Notes: a model not told the origin generated them from the sequence alone. A stretch of DNA of 64,000 bases from Gigantopelta aegis (GCF_016097555.1 NC_054706.1:24501378-24565377), one strand, 5' to 3'. Positions 1 to 11,421 are shown, counted from the first letter of the stretch. Numbers and translations: made by a program.

Positions 1-759
1 TACCCATGATATCCATGTCATAAACCCATGTGATAATTTTAGTGTATTAACCCGGTTAATAATAGTATGCAAATGTGCAAGGTCTCTAGGTAATGTGTTG
101 CTGTGGATGGGTCATTTGCTTACAAGCCAACAAGACCTGTGTACCTGAGCGTAACGTTTTCAAAATATTTGTGCTAATCGTGATGACGTCATATTACCGA
201 TGACGACGACTTTAGTAGGCCTACTGTGATTTACTAAAAATTGAGTCTCGACAAATACATAGACTCGGTTGATATTTTTCATATTAAAAAATACTTGTGA
301 CGAATCCTCTATTTACTAAACACTTTATTAAAATGACATTTTAGAAGTGTCATAGGATAAATACACTTTGCTACTCGTGTTTGTTTTAATATGTAAAATA
401 TCAACCTCGTCTAGTTAATCGGTATTTGTCTCGGCTGAGCCTCCACAAATACCAGTTAATGTAGACTCAGTTGATATTTTCCATATTAAAAAATACTCGT
501 GACGAATCCTCTGTGTATCAAATTGAAAATATGAGATAGGCAGAAATTCCGGGTTTTCGTTATAGAGTTATCTCTGACCCAGACAACGACTATAACGTTC
601 AAATGTTAACCCTTTTTGGATATAGGCAGGTTAATAAAATTAAAAGAAAAGATAACGTCTAAATGTTCGTGTAGCTCATGAAAGGCAGTGTACTAGGGCC
701 AGCGTCGCATCCAGTCTATATGAGCCTTTCGATTAAAAAAAATATAGGGGATCTATATC
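1..759. repeat. Non-coding stretch with a fold-back repeat
   Basis: No gene is seen. A motif beginning AGACTCGGTTGATATTTT at 261 recurs directly at 463, and an inverted copy lies between them at 387-412. An inner hairpin (GGTATTTGT against ACAAATACC) sits near 421-455. Together these form a fold-back of about 250 bp, typical of a degraded non-autonomous DNA transposon. Confidence 0.5.
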
Positions 760-1268
760 TTAAAGGGACATTCCTGAGTTTGCTGCAGTTTTTAAGATGT
801 TATCGACTAACAACGACCTTTTAAACGGATATTTCTGAGTTTGCTGCAGTTTTTAAGATGTTATCGACTAACAGCGACCTTTTAAAGGGACATTCCTGAG
901 TTTGCTACAGTTTTTAAGATGTTATCGACTAACAGCGACTTTTTAACGATTTTAATTACATATTACATTTTTCTGCATAAAATATTAGTGGCTGTATATT
1001 AAAGGTGTTTCTGATCGTTCTAATATTTGTACTAGGTTAAATTTCATCTTATTTCCTAAGATATAGTTTTTTCGTATGTACGAAATTATTTGAAGACAAA
1101 ATCCAGTTTGGGCTTCTTACAAATATTAAGACGACCAGAAACACATTGAATATACAGACACTGATACTCTAAATAAGAAAATATATTTAATATGTATGTT
1201 TAATCGTAGAAGTATTTTGTTAGTCGGAAACATCGTACAATGCATCAAACTCAGGAATGTCCCTTTAA
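760..1268. mobile_element. TTAA-ended MITE (family A) with triplicated left end
   Basis: The terminal inverted repeat starts TTAAAGGGACATTCCTGAG and is mirrored at 1245-1268. The left terminal/subterminal unit of about 70 bp occurs three times in tandem (761, about 828 and about 888). The interior is AT-rich with no coding sequence. TTAA at each end may be the target duplication, which would fit a piggyBac-type element, but the family is not certain. Fragments of the same family lie at 2700-2816, 4743-5010 and 33849-33970. Confidence 0.75.
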
Positions 1269-1274
1269 TAAATG

Positions 1275-1760
1275 TTATCTGGTTACCATATTATAACATC
1301 ATGTACAAATGTGAAATACAAGCTCAAATGCTCTTTTAAAAAAGTCGTGTGTGTTCGCTATGAACGGATATCGTCAAACGTATACGCTTGATTCGTCGCC
1401 TGTGCCGCCATAGCTCGGCAAAGCACAAACGACAGCCTGTTGTCAGTTTCAGTTAACACGTGCGTTCGCCGATTTCAAATTGTAGGGTTCGTCTCAAAAA
1501 ATTAAAAGAGAAATCTTGAGCTGTAGTTAAAACCAGTTTGATCTTGACAACGTATTATCGACAGTCGTACCTTCCTATTTCAGAATTGATATTTTATAAA
1601 GTGTTAGTAGAACTTTCAAAGTTTAGTTTGTATACTAGTAACACATTAATCATGTATATATTTTAAAAATAAAATATACTAAAGTAGACAATGAACGTTT
1701 TCACTTCTTAATTTTACGTGTTTCAAATAAATATTATTTCGTTTGGAAAGGGTAAAGTTG
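1275..1760 (+). repeat. 490-bp dispersed repeat, copy 1
   Basis: The whole segment aligns by eye, in reverse complement, to 19262-19765, with clear but imperfect similarity. Both copies hold a short ATG GCG GCA CAG frame (minus strand here, about 1367-1420) that closes after 15-17 codons. The differences inside it are mostly non-synonymous, so it does not look maintained. The family is not recognised. Confidence 0.6.
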
Positions 1761-1784
1761 GGGGGTGCATATTGATTTAATAAT

Positions 1785-1868
1785 CATCCGACCCCATACA
1801 ACCGTAAATAAAATGTGTTGAGTGCGTCGTTAAATAAAACATATCCTATCCTTCCTTCCTTTCTTCCA
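1785..1868 (+). mobile_element. SINE 3' tail (V-tail family)
   Basis: This is the tail module ATATAACCGTAAATAAAATG-like, through GTGCGTCGTTAAATA and a TTCC-rich end. It is also found at 5445-5530, 8890-8954, 22200-22266, 26200-26267 and 62445-62512. The 5' part is absent. Confidence 0.7.
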
Positions 1869-1869
1869 T

Positions 1870-1985
1870 CTGCTGTTGGATGTTTGACATTTGGTAATTT
1901 TGACATATAATCTTAGAGAGGAATCGGGTGCATGTGCAGGGGGAGGGTATTGGAGGTCGAAACCCTTACTTGCCCAAGCTTAAAA
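1870..1985 (-). mobile_element. SINE family 2 fragment
   Basis: In reverse complement it reads from a TTTCGACC(C/T)CCAATAC-like block into CTAAGA..TATGTCAAAATTACC. This matches 19121-19220 and the tails at 24715-24770 and 30625-30700. Confidence 0.6.
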
Positions 1986-2107
1986 AAAAATTGAAATGCA
2001 TGGCCCCACATAAACTTCGTTTAACACAGTCTATAACCCCAACCCCGCTGAACTCTCTGCACATGCGCCTTGGAAACCCGCTACATTTTGTTTGAGCAAG
2101 GTATTGT

Positions 2108-2212
2108 TTATATGTACCATCCCAGAGACAGGATATCACATACCATGGTCTTTTTGTATACCCGCCGATGGAGATCGATCCTAGACTGACTGTGCATTTC
2201 CCAAAAAAACAC
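2108..2212 (-). mobile_element. SINE internal fragment
   Basis: In reverse complement it carries the SINE body (GATCGATCTCC, then the CTGTC-TGGGATGGT-like block and TATAAA). It lacks the head and the tail. Confidence 0.55.
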
Positions 2213-2699
2213 CTTTTTAGGTCTAAGTAATGAATAAAAATAACATATAGTCTTGAAAAATGTTAGGTAAATCGAACACAGTACCCTCTTCCTCTACCCC
2301 TAGAGCGTTACGTAATTAGTAACACCCCCTTACATGTAACGTGTATGCCAACAGCTGGCCACTGTCCAAATGTCAAGGCAAATTCCCCATCCACCGACCC
2401 CTGGAATGGCGTTGTACCATACCTCTATGGATATAAATATGTTTTGGAGATATGAGACGACCCCTCAATCAAGACAGTTAAATTTGTTCAAAAATTGCGA
2501 AATCTCACGTGATCTCTTGTTGGGGAATTCTATACTTGTGATAAGCCAATGAAAACCGAGATCGGTACGAGCCCGTCAAAAGTGTTCCACCTTCAAAATC
2601 ATGGCTTTGTATTTGACCTGGATAAGCCAGCGTAGTGAAACCAATGCGGAGTGTGGCGTCATATATGCACCAAACGTAATTGGATTTTCTGTTCCATAT
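2213..2699. other. No gene seen
   Basis: A small open frame at 2370-2552 has no recognisable domain, no splice context and ordinary composition. I treat this stretch as non-coding. Confidence 0.5.
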
Positions 2700-2816
2700 G
2701 CTTAAATAATAAAAATATTCCAGGGAATGTAGTTTTAATATGCAAGTTTAATCGTAGAAATATTTTATTAGTCGGAAACATCTTACAATGCAACAAACTC
2801 ATGAATGTCCCTTTAA
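2700..2816 (+). mobile_element. MITE family A, right-end fragment
   Basis: It matches the last 110 bp or so of the element at 760-1268, including TTAGTCGGAAACATC and the ending AATGTCCCTTTAA. The left part is missing. Confidence 0.65.
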
Positions 2817-3599
2817 AGGCATACCGTCACAGATTTAAGGACCTTATTTCTCAAAATATGGATAATAAATAAAAATTACATTCATTGTTGGAAACCAAAT
2901 CTAGCTATCGGATCACCTTAACTGAACCATGATGGAGTGAAATCCATGTCATCCCTCTCGACAATTTTAGTTTTCGAATTATGGACCATTGCCATAATTC
3001 AATTATTTTGACAAAATGTCATTAATAAATGGAGTATGGTGGTTATGAAGATGGTTGAATAAAGTACATTTAGGGACAAATCAAATTGTTTTTGTTCAGG
3101 TAATATTTTGTTAGACCATTAAATAGGACAATGGTTACCTTGTCCATCGTATTAAAATACAATATTGACAGACTTCAAAATAATAAAATCTAGAGGAATA
3201 TATTTGCTCAGCTATATCAGAATGTAATTTGCATATCTCAATCCGTTCCGTTTCGCATCCCAGAGGCAAATCCAGAAGGGGGACCAGGGGGACGCCCCCC
3301 CCCCCCCCCACCTCAAATGTTTCAAGTGCCCTGAAAATGTTCAAGTGCCCTTTTTGTTTGTCTAAAAATTGTTTTGCAGGTAAGCATTTTTAGCTGCATG
3401 AAGTTAAATTGTGCGTGTATGCGTAAGCTTGAAGATGTGTGTATGTGTTACTGAGTCTCAATGGGGTTCACCACATTATCTAACGCGAGTACTGAGCGCC
3501 TTAAAGTTGCGTGATCAAAGTTGCATAATGATAGCCTGCTAGTTTTTGCTTTGAAATTGTATACATTTCCAAAATTACTAATGAACAATAGGCTCTGTC
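2817..3599. other. No gene seen; contains a poly-C run
   Basis: A C run at about 3295-3309 makes a spurious glycine-rich frame on the minus strand. I see nothing else of note. Confidence 0.5.
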
Positions 3600-4090
3600 G
3601 TTTTTAAGTATATCTGCCCTACCTAGACTGCTGTCTCTAGAATAGTGCCCTTTACAGCTATAATTTACAAATGCCTCTTTGTATCGTTTTTTTTATGTAT
3701 AACTGTCCTACCTAGACAGAGCCGTCCCTAGAATAGTTTCAGTTAAAGTTATAATTTACAAATGCCCCTTTATATTGTTTTTTTATGTATAACTGCTCTA
3801 CCTAGATCGAGCTGTCCCTAGAATAGTGCCCTTTAAAGTTTTAATTTACAAGTGCCCCTTTGTATGTTTGGGTGTGTGTGTATTTTTTTGTGTTTTTTTG
3901 GGGGGTGGGGGGGGGGGTGTTGTTGTTGTTGTTTGTTTGTTTGTTTTTTTGTTGTTGTTGTTTGTTGTTGTTGTTTCTGTGTAGTTCTTCTTCTTGTTTT
4001 GGGTGGGGTGGGGGGTGGGGGGGGGGTGTTATAGGCTATATCTGCCCTACCTAGACAGATCCGTCCCTGGAATAGTGCCCTTTAAAAAAA
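3600..4090. repeat. Diverged tandem repeat with G/T-rich insert
   Basis: Units containing CTACCTAGAC..GTCCCTAGAATAGTGCCCTT recur near 3615, 3714, 3794 and 4043. Spacing is roughly 80-100 bp, except where a G/T-rich low-complexity tract (about 3870-4030) separates the last unit. The poly-Phe/Val/Cys frames here come from that tract. Confidence 0.65.
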
Positions 4091-4742
4091 AAATGTTATC
4101 AAAGTCAACTTACAATGAAATATATGATAGCCATACTTATATACGAAGCAAAGTCGATTCTATGGCTTCCCGGGTCCCCCTCCCCGTTCTCCTGACCCCG
4201 GTCAACGCTAAATTCACCATTTAGTGATTGAGATCTAAGAGTAACAAGTTTCAACTCTTCTAAATAATATTTTTGGGAGTTATAAAACTCCAAAAGAGGA
4301 AGTGATCATTGTCTGAAAATGGGTAATCTTGCTATCAAGCTGGCAAGGAGTAAAAACACATTCTTGGGTTATAATACTATGCAAAATAATGCTCAAAATA
4401 GTTTTTAAATTATTGTTTAAAAATGGCTAATTTGTTTCGATTCAGATGCCAAGAAAAGGCGTTTAAAACCATCCAGTTTTAAAAATTCCCCCGGGGGAGC
4501 ATGCCCCCTACACCTCTCGAGACATGCTTAACAACGACCCTGATCATTAGCGCATCCTACTTAAAAAATAAAAATGCTCCGACGGGCCTTAAAGCTCATT
4601 ATAATAATCTTTATTAGTGCAGCTAGCGCTACAGAAAACCGCAGCTAGTCATTCAGTGTACACTTTCGTTCGTACACTGTGTTATATACACAAACGCATT
4701 CATATTAACTGCAAATATTAAAACTTTTATTAAGATGTCCTT
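4091..4742. other. No gene seen
   Basis: AT-rich unique-looking sequence. There is no domain-bearing frame and no convincing exon. Confidence 0.45.
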
Positions 4743-5010
4743 TTAAATGGACATTCCTGAGTTTGCTGCATTGTAAAATGTTTCCGACTAATAAAATATT
4801 TCTACAATTAAACTTACATATTAAATATATTTTGTTGTTTAGAATGTCAGTGTCTGTATATTCAATGTGTTTCTGGTCGTCTTAATAGTCGTAAGAAGCC
4901 CAAATTGGACTTTGTCTTCAAATAATTTCGTACGTACGAAAAATAATATTTTAGGAAATAAAATGAAATTTATTCTAGTACAAATATTAGAACGATCTGA
5001 ACGCAAATTT
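4743..5010 (-). mobile_element. MITE family A, inverted partial copy
   Basis: It starts TTAAATGGACATTCCTGAG and continues as the reverse complement of the right half of the 760-1268 element. It stops inside the element near 5010. Confidence 0.65.
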
Positions 5011-5140
5011 GTAAATGTGAAAAAAGACCTGAAATATTTTTAAAATAGCCAGGAAATCTCTAATTTGCTTTGTGTAAATGCAATAAAATGTAAACTAGTT
5101 ATTATATCCAATAAGAAAGTTACCTACTTGATCAGACTGA

Positions 5141-5530
5141 CCGGCCTCGGTGGCGTCGTGGTAGGCCATCGGTCTACAGGCTGGTAGGTACTGGGTTCGG
5201 ATCCCAGTCGAGGCATGGGATTTTTAATCCAGATACCGACTCCAAACCCTGAGTGAGTGCTCCGCAAGTCTCAATGGGTAGGTGTAAACCACTTGCACCG
5301 ACCAGTGATCCATAACTGGTTCAACAAAGGCAATGGTTTGTGCTATCCTGCCTGTGGGAAGCGCAAATAAAAGATCCCTTGCTGCTAATCGGAAAGAGTA
5401 GCCCATGTAGTGGCGACAGCGGGTTTCCTCTCAAAATCTGTGTGGTCCTTAACCATATGTCTGACGCCATATAACCGTAAATAAAATGTGTTGAGTGCGT
5501 CGTTAAATAAAACATTTCTTTCTTTCTTTC
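5141..5530 (+). mobile_element. Full-length SINE, CGGCCTCGG head, with 12-bp target duplication
   Basis: The head reads CCGGCCTCGGTGGCGTCGTGG with a tRNA-like B-box region (GGTTCGGATCCC). A body follows that is shared with other SINEs here (CTGCCTGTGGGAAG, TAAAAGATCCCTTGCTGCTAA, GGTTTCCTCTC), and then the V-like tail and a TTTC repeat. The 12-bp direct repeat TGATCAGACTGA flanks it at 5129-5140 and 5531-5542. This shows recent LINE-mediated insertion. A near copy lies at 21894-22266. The first GA of the head could belong to the element rather than to the duplication. Confidence 0.9.
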
Positions 5531-5542
5531 TGATCAGACTGA

Positions 5543-6850
5543 TTCATAATAATTGCTTCTTATGGATCTGAGCAATTGAATTTTGTATTGTTGATTATAT
5601 CAACTGCATACGATATTTTTTTCAAGAAGCATATTATGCAACTTATACGAAAAAATTGCAACATGGGCCCGCTAAAATTCTCAATTCGGCCTGACCGGGG
5701 ATAAAACGCGTAGCGTATGCTGCTGTTGGAACAAACCGTTTGCGAATTTGGTGGCGCACTAACTTCCATACACGTGTCTACAGCGTTAATAGTCACTAAA
5801 TATACTGTAACCGTATTTTGGGGAAATTGTTTATTACCCTAACATCAAGTACCTATGTGTGTCCCCGCCAACTTCATCATTTCCAAAGCACATCCGCTAT
5901 GCTGACTTTAATCGCCGTCATGTTCACAAAAACTGGTATTTCCTCTTGTATTGAGACCCTATAAAGTGTTTAAAACAAACGATTTAAGTCTCCGGTTTGC
6001 ATAACAACACCTCAGCACATTTTAAATTTGATGTTAAACACCTGTGTTTGAGAAGAAAAAAACCCAACCCCAGCCTTCATAATTTTGGCTCAAGGTTATT
6101 TTGACACTTGGTCTGAGAAGGTAAACCAACGGCCACTACACAGGCTACTCCTACCCATTACTTTAATTTCAGCATTTTAATTATTTGTTTGCACCGCCAT
6201 CACAGCGTCCATTGGTATTGTTTTTGTCAGTAATTTCAGATATGCTTAGTATGAAAAGAAAATGCATCCTACATACATATCGCATCTTATAAAATAGATA
6301 CCCAACTCAGGGGCGTAGGCTAGGAGGGTTCGGGGGGATTGCTTCTTTTCATACAACATAACAAATCACCCTAACAGCGGCCTTTTTTGCAGCCCTGTTG
6401 CTGTTGAACAGCTGACGGAACCCAGTGTGGTATTTGGACTTGATGTTGATGCGTGTCTGTCGCAGTTGACTGCTCTTCACCTACAGGGCTTCTGGGATTT
6501 TTATAAAACCCACTAGCCGTAAAAGTAACACATACACGCGCGCGCGCGCGCACACACACACTCACACACACACACACACAGTAAAGTGTGGGTATAATTA
6601 TTACTTGTAGCCTAAACATCTCTTATCCGAAACAAGTCTGCCAAGCGAGCGTGTGTTCAGCACTGCTGGGGATGTGGTAACAGCACAGAGAACTGCACTT
6701 TCCTGTGAAAATATGGGCATGTTAGTGTTCCTTAAAAAGACAAAAGACACACTCATGATTAATCCGTTTTTACTTTAAATAAATAAATAAATAAATACTG
6801 TTCTTCCTTTCTGCAAAACCTTTTCACTTTTGTATTCATGGATGTACCGG
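5543..6850. other. No gene seen; CG/CA microsatellite
   Basis: AT-rich non-coding sequence. A (CG)n/(CA)n microsatellite lies at about 6536-6580. Minus-strand open frames at 5560-5796 and 6371-6619 lack known domains, and the latter is partly microsatellite. Confidence 0.5.
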
Positions 6851-6854
6851 GTTA

Positions 6855-7115
6855 CCGTTTACATTTGCGGATCCAGAGGAGGTCATACGGGTTCTGTGAC
6901 CCCACCCTCGCCCGTTTAATGTGCACCTGTTGATGACTTAAAAACCTCGGCCTCCGTAGTGTCGTAGTTAAGCCATCGGACATAAGGCTGGTAGGTACAG
7001 GGTTCGCAGCCCGGTACCGGCTCCCACCCAGAGCGAGTTTTGACGAGTTAATGGATAGGTGTAAGACCTCTACACCCTCCTCTCTATCACTAACCACTAA
7101 CAATTAACATCTAGC
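6855..7115 (+). mobile_element. SINE-like fragment with CGGCCTCCG head
   Basis: At 6945-7020 it reads CTCGGCCTCCGTAGTGTCGT..GCCATCGG..GGTTCGCAGCCC. This is a relative of the 5141 head with a tRNA-like B box, but the following body differs. The preceding block 6855-6905 (GCGGATCCAGAGGAGG..TCATACGGG) also occurs at 18142-18190. Confidence 0.55.
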
Positions 7116-7756
7116 CCACTGTCCTGGACAGACAGCCCAGATAGCTGAGGTATGTGCCCAGGTCAGCGTGCTTGAACATTAATTGGATATCAGCACGAAC
7201 ATAATTCATTTACAACCTGTCTTTTAAAAAACAACATACAGCACCACAACCACCACCCCCTTCCCCCCAAAAACAACAACAAAACAAAACAACAACAACA
7301 AAAAACCCAACAACAACAAGAACAACACATAAACAACTATTACATATAATTCCATTTACAGATATTTATTTCCTTAAAATATTTGACAAGCCACATGATG
7401 GACAAATAGTTTTATTTGAACATTGCCAAAACAGAATAGAACTGCAAAATTTGATTAAAAATTATTTGATGAGGTGTGCAATTTTCAATATCCATCGAGA
7501 AAATAAAATTAAATATCATTCACCACACAAAATATATATCAGAATTGGGAAAAGAAAACAATAAAAAAAACAAAAAAAACAAAAACAAGAACTACCGCTA
7601 TATACTGTCCGGGGGTAGATCCAGGGGATCAAACACCCCTCCGTAAGAACACCCCCAACCCTCAAGATTTTTTTTTTTTTTTTTTCAAATGCACATTTCT
7701 GGATGAAATGTATCTGGACCAATATATTTTAATAACTTTTCTCCCACTTATCCAGT
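7116..7756. other. No gene seen; A/C-rich tract
   Basis: Low-complexity CAACAA runs lie at 7255-7330. On the minus strand this would be the 3' flank or UTR side of the exon at 7757-7971, but I cannot fix a polyadenylation site. Confidence 0.4.
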
Positions 7757-7971
7757 TCACAAATTAAGGCAGCAGTATTTCATAACTGGAAGAAGAGCGA
7801 TGAGGATCGCTAACATCGTCCCGCCATTCCTGCTGGAGGAATTACACAACGGGTCTTTGCAATGGCAGTATTTGAAGTAGCGCCCACTGTTATCTGCAGT
7901 GCTCCCTTGCACACACTTGCTGGGGTAGGTGACAGAACAGCCCCGAATGATTCGGACTTCTTCTTTACCAT
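7757..7971 (-). CDS. Terminal exon of a Ly-6/Quiver-like GPI-anchored protein (partial gene)
   Basis: On the minus strand a pyrimidine-rich acceptor (CTCCCCCTCTTTTCCAG) ends at 7972. It opens a 71-codon exon that closes with TGA at 7757-7759. The peptide has an IIRGCSV start, a middle cysteine, then a YCHCKDPLCN block. That block is the pattern of the last loop of three-finger Ly-6/uPAR domains, especially Quiver/Sleepless-type (CxCxxDLCN). After it come a small-residue stretch (SSSRNGG) and a hydrophobic tail of about 15 residues, as expected for a GPI-attachment signal. Such proteins sit on the outer membrane leaflet and often modulate channels or receptors. The exon begins in mid-codon, so earlier exons with the signal peptide and first cysteines must lie at higher coordinates. 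I could not find them. No frame damage is seen. It could also be a lone duplicated exon. Confidence 0.6.
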
Positions 7972-8071
7972 CTGGAAAAGAGGGGGAGAACAATTGCTAG
8001 CTAAATACCCGACCGTTACCCCAACACCCCACCCGACACATCCCACTCCACACATCCCACTCCCCCATAGG

Positions 8072-8604
8072 TTAAGTTTAGTTTTTGGGTTAAAGTTAGG
8101 GTAAGGGTTAGGTTTAGAGTTTAGGGTTAGTTTTAAAGTTTAGGGTTAGGGCAAGGATTAGTTTTAAGATAGGGTAAGGGTTAGTTTTAAGGTTAGGGTT
8201 AGGGTAAGGGTTATTTTTAAGATTACGGTAAGGGTTAGTTTTAAGATAGGGTAAGGGTTAGTTTTAAGTTTAGGGTAAGGGTTATTTTTAAGATAGGGTA
8301 AGGGTTAGTTTTAAGATTTGGGTTAGGGCAAGGGTTAGATTTAAGATAGGGTAAGGGTTAGTTTTAAGTTTAGGGTTAGGGTAAGGGTTAGTTTTAAGCT
8401 TAGGGTAAGGGTTTGTTTTAAGTTTAGGGTAAGGGTTAGTTTTAATGTTAGGATAAGGGTTAGTTTTAAGGTTAGGGTTAGGGTTAGTTTTAAGATTAGG
8501 GTAAGGGTTACTTTTAAGATTAGAGTTAGGGTTAGTTTTAAGGTTAGGGTAAGGGTTAGTTTTAAGGTTAGGGGTAAGGGTTAGTTTTAAGGTTAGGGTT
8601 AGGC
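8072..8604 (+). repeat. TTAGGG-like minisatellite
   Basis: About 530 bp of variant units such as AGGGTAAGGGTTAGTTTTAAG and TTAGGGTTAGGG, with a basic period of about 23-30 bp. It resembles degenerate telomere repeat (TTAGGG) mixed with a TTAGTTTTAAG spacer. It could be an interstitial telomere-derived array or an unrelated G-rich minisatellite. Confidence 0.85.
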
Positions 8605-8629
8605 TGATATTTTCCTCTTTATATCAATA

Positions 8630-8954
8630 CGGGCTGGGACGTAGCTCAGTGGTACAGCGCTCGCCTTATGCGCGATCGGTCTAGGATCAATTCCCTTCGG
8701 TGGGCACATTGGGCTATTTCTCGTTCCAGACAGCGCTCCACAACTGGTGTAACAAAGGCTGTGGTATGTACTATCCTGTCTGTGGGATGGTGCATATAAA
8801 AGATCCATTGCTGCTAATCGAAAAGAGTAGCCCATGAAGTGGCGACAGCGAGTTTCCTATCTCAATATCTGTGTGGTCCTTAACCATATGTCCGACGACA
8901 TATAACCGTAAACAGAATTTGTTGAGTGCATCGTTAAATAAAACATTTCCTTTC
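8630..8954 (+). mobile_element. Full-length tRNA-headed SINE with 11-bp target duplication
   Basis: The head GGGACGTAGCTCAGTGGTAC carries an A box, and GGATCAATTCCC acts as the B box. The body and tail are shared with the SINE at 5141-5530 although the heads differ. The direct repeat TTATATCAATA flanks it at 8619-8629 and 8955-8965. It lies just downstream of the TTAGGG-like array. Confidence 0.9.
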
Positions 8955-8965
8955 TTATATCAATA

Positions 8966-9538
8966 TAATGGGGTGTAACTGACGGATATCTTTCCCACTT
9001 GTTTACATAATACAAGGTCAGAATATCATCAATTACCGTTCAACAAAAAGATATTAGCAGAGACGGATCCAAGCTTGTATTAAGGGGGTGGGGTTCATAA
9101 CATTCTAAAAAGGGCAATTTGAGTTTGCCAAAGGTAACCGACTCGTGCACCCACAGGGAGCGATCACGGTAGTAGGGGTTCTGGAACATGGTCTGAAAAA
9201 CCCCCATCTGGAATAAAGTTGCACAGAGACGCATTTTAAGGGCAATTTAGTGTTGTATATTGTGGATGATGAATTTAAGAAAACTGATAAGGCTAGCGAT
9301 TAAAACGGCACTTTAAATGGGTGGAAGAGGGGGCCACGAGTATTGCGTTAACAAAACCCACTTGCGTCGGGCTAACGGATTTATTGAATTCTGCCCTCTC
9401 CCTCCCACTATGGGTCCACCATTGCTTAACAGTAGCTTGTCACTAGCCAGCGGATTTGTTGAAGACTGCCATGTGACCCCCCCCCCCCCACACACACACA
9501 CACACATGTTTAACATTATTATCGTTGTAAATACTTAG
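8966..9538. other. No gene seen; C/CA tract
   Basis: Contains a poly-C plus (CA)n tract at about 9478-9506. The small frames here have no recognisable domain. Confidence 0.45.
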
Positions 9539-9540
9539 TA

Positions 9541-10231
9541 CAGTCAAACCTGTCCTAGCAACCACCTGTGATCAGCGGTCACCTGCCTTAGGCGGCCACT
9601 GTTTCCCTCCCAAACGATTTATAATGTAAATGCACCCGTAATAAGCGGTCACCTGTCTAACGCGGCCAGCGGCCACATAAACCGCTGATCCCAAATCGCT
9701 AAAATACGTGTATTAAACGGCCACAGTAAATGTTTTCTATTATATAAAAGGGACATTTTAACAATTTAGCGATAAGGTGCAGCACACAACCGATCTTTAC
9801 ACGTTAATACTAGTACCCATTCAGTCCCGACATCTCTACTGTGTATCAATTAAGGAAGTATGACTATGGAAAGCATCTAATTCCCTCTGAGCAGGCTACG
9901 CTTGACATTTGTAGATCCACTTACTATGACAATACACCGCACGAAGTACGAATTAAATAATTAAATGGAAAAAGAAAACCAGCGTGTTGAGAACGGTTAA
10001 TTTAATACATTCCATTTGAATTATTTCTGAAGGAGACGGCATATGTCAAAAGTTGATTTGTAGTCAACTGTGAAGCACAAATCCGTTAATTAGCAGTACA
10101 AACGGTAAAAACAAGAAACAACAACACGTTTTAAAGACTATAAATGTGTCCACCTGTAATCAGCGGCCACCTGTCTTAAGCGGTCACTTTTATCTACTCC
10201 CTTGTGTGACCACTTAAGACAGGTTTGACTG
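9541..10231. mobile_element. CAGTCAAACC-ended MITE with TA target duplication
   Basis: The inverted ends CAGTCAAACCTGTC are at 9541 and, mirrored, at 10231. TA flanks both sides (9539-9540 and 10232-10233). Subterminal motifs AGCGGCCACCTGT and AGCGGTCACCTG repeat at both ends. There is no transposase. TA duplication and CAG ends fit the Tc1/mariner group, possibly pogo-like. Confidence 0.8.
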
Positions 10232-10233
10232 TA

Positions 10234-10593
10234 TATTTACATCTGAAACATTTGTAAACCACTAACAAAGATGTCAAATGAAAGTGAATTAAGTGAGTTG
10301 ATGACTTACTAGGAAGTGTACAAACTACGGTCAAAGTGTATCAGGGATCGAAATTGCGGACTATAAAGCGTGAAAAGCAATCCCATTTTTACACCAAGCA
10401 AGTTAAATAGAAATCCACCTGCTTTAACTACAACGATTTTATTACATACCTATTCAATCTTACTATAGTGATAAAGACATTTTCAAACCGTGTGGTAAAT
10501 TTATCTTGTATCACACATATGTGCGATCTGAACCGCAACTTGTAAATGGGGAATTCCCTTTTTATTTTTACTGGCGTTAGCGCCTTGTTATCA
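10234..10593. other. No gene seen
   Basis: AT-rich sequence between the MITE and the solo LTR, with nothing recognisable. Confidence 0.45.
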
Positions 10594-10598
10594 CTGAC

Positions 10599-11421
10599 TG
10601 TCACGGGGATCCTATAATACCCGTAACTGAATAAAACACGATTATCCAAATATCTCTATCTCTAATTACAACTCTATTCCTAACTGGTTAATTTTTAATT
10701 AACCCTTAAATACTCATTCAGTAACCTTGTAATACAGAATTAATACTGGTACCTATCACAATAAAGACATTAACCTACAGTTTACCTAGGTCCTCTAGGA
10801 TGACCGGCTAAGCTTTATCTTACCAAATACTCGTATAAAAATATTAGAACTGTGAAGCCGACAATTTACTTCGTCAGATTACCGGAGACACTGTCTAAGG
10901 AATATTGGTATAATACAGTATTAAAATATTTAAAGTCACATCAATCACATCAAGGTTATACAACAGAGCAGAAATAAATATATTTACCAAGTCCGGTCTG
11001 AACTAATATATTTCGTTCAGTTGGACCACGTCCGTTACCCTGGATACTTCCAATGTTTTTCTCTGATATATCTAAAATCCTATCTATTTATTCAAAAATC
11101 TCAGACTAGTCCGGAGACAGCGAATATCGCCTAGGGGCACAACGCGGTACCTCACCTATCATGTGATAGTTCCATAACTCCCAGAGACGGTATATTTTCT
11201 TAGATGGCCAGACAGACCGTCGCCAGGTCGCTAGAAATACCCCGGTCGTAAATCGAACTACCGGAGGTATTACGTAACCACTGTGCCCACCTGATCTAAG
11301 TGCATATTGGGACGCAGGACTACCACCATCGCGCGAGGGTGTTACGTAACCAAACTGCACACGGCCCTCTAAAACAATTAACATCGCCACAGGCGAAAAG
11401 ATAAGAGCATGTCCCGTCACA
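10599..11421. mobile_element. Solo LTR, copy A, with 5-bp target duplication
   Basis: An 823-bp segment begins TGTCACGGGG and ends CCCGTCACA, so both strands read TG...CA. The 5-bp direct repeat CTGAC flanks it at 10594-10598 and 11422-11426. Its reverse complement aligns over its length to 45027-46392, which has its own, different 5-bp duplication. These are the marks of a retrotransposon LTR left after recombination. No internal gag/pol is present here. The family is not recognised. Confidence 0.85.

Noticed and set aside
3852..4054. Val/Cys/Phe/Gly-rich frames
   Set aside because: Produced by G/T simple repeats.
5224..5406. 60-codon minus frame repeated at 21980-22162
   Set aside because: It is the antisense of a SINE body; the similarity reflects repeat copies, not protein conservation.
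7862..8104. 80-codon plus frame
   Set aside because: Antisense overlap of the Ly-6-like exon running into the TTAGGG-like array.
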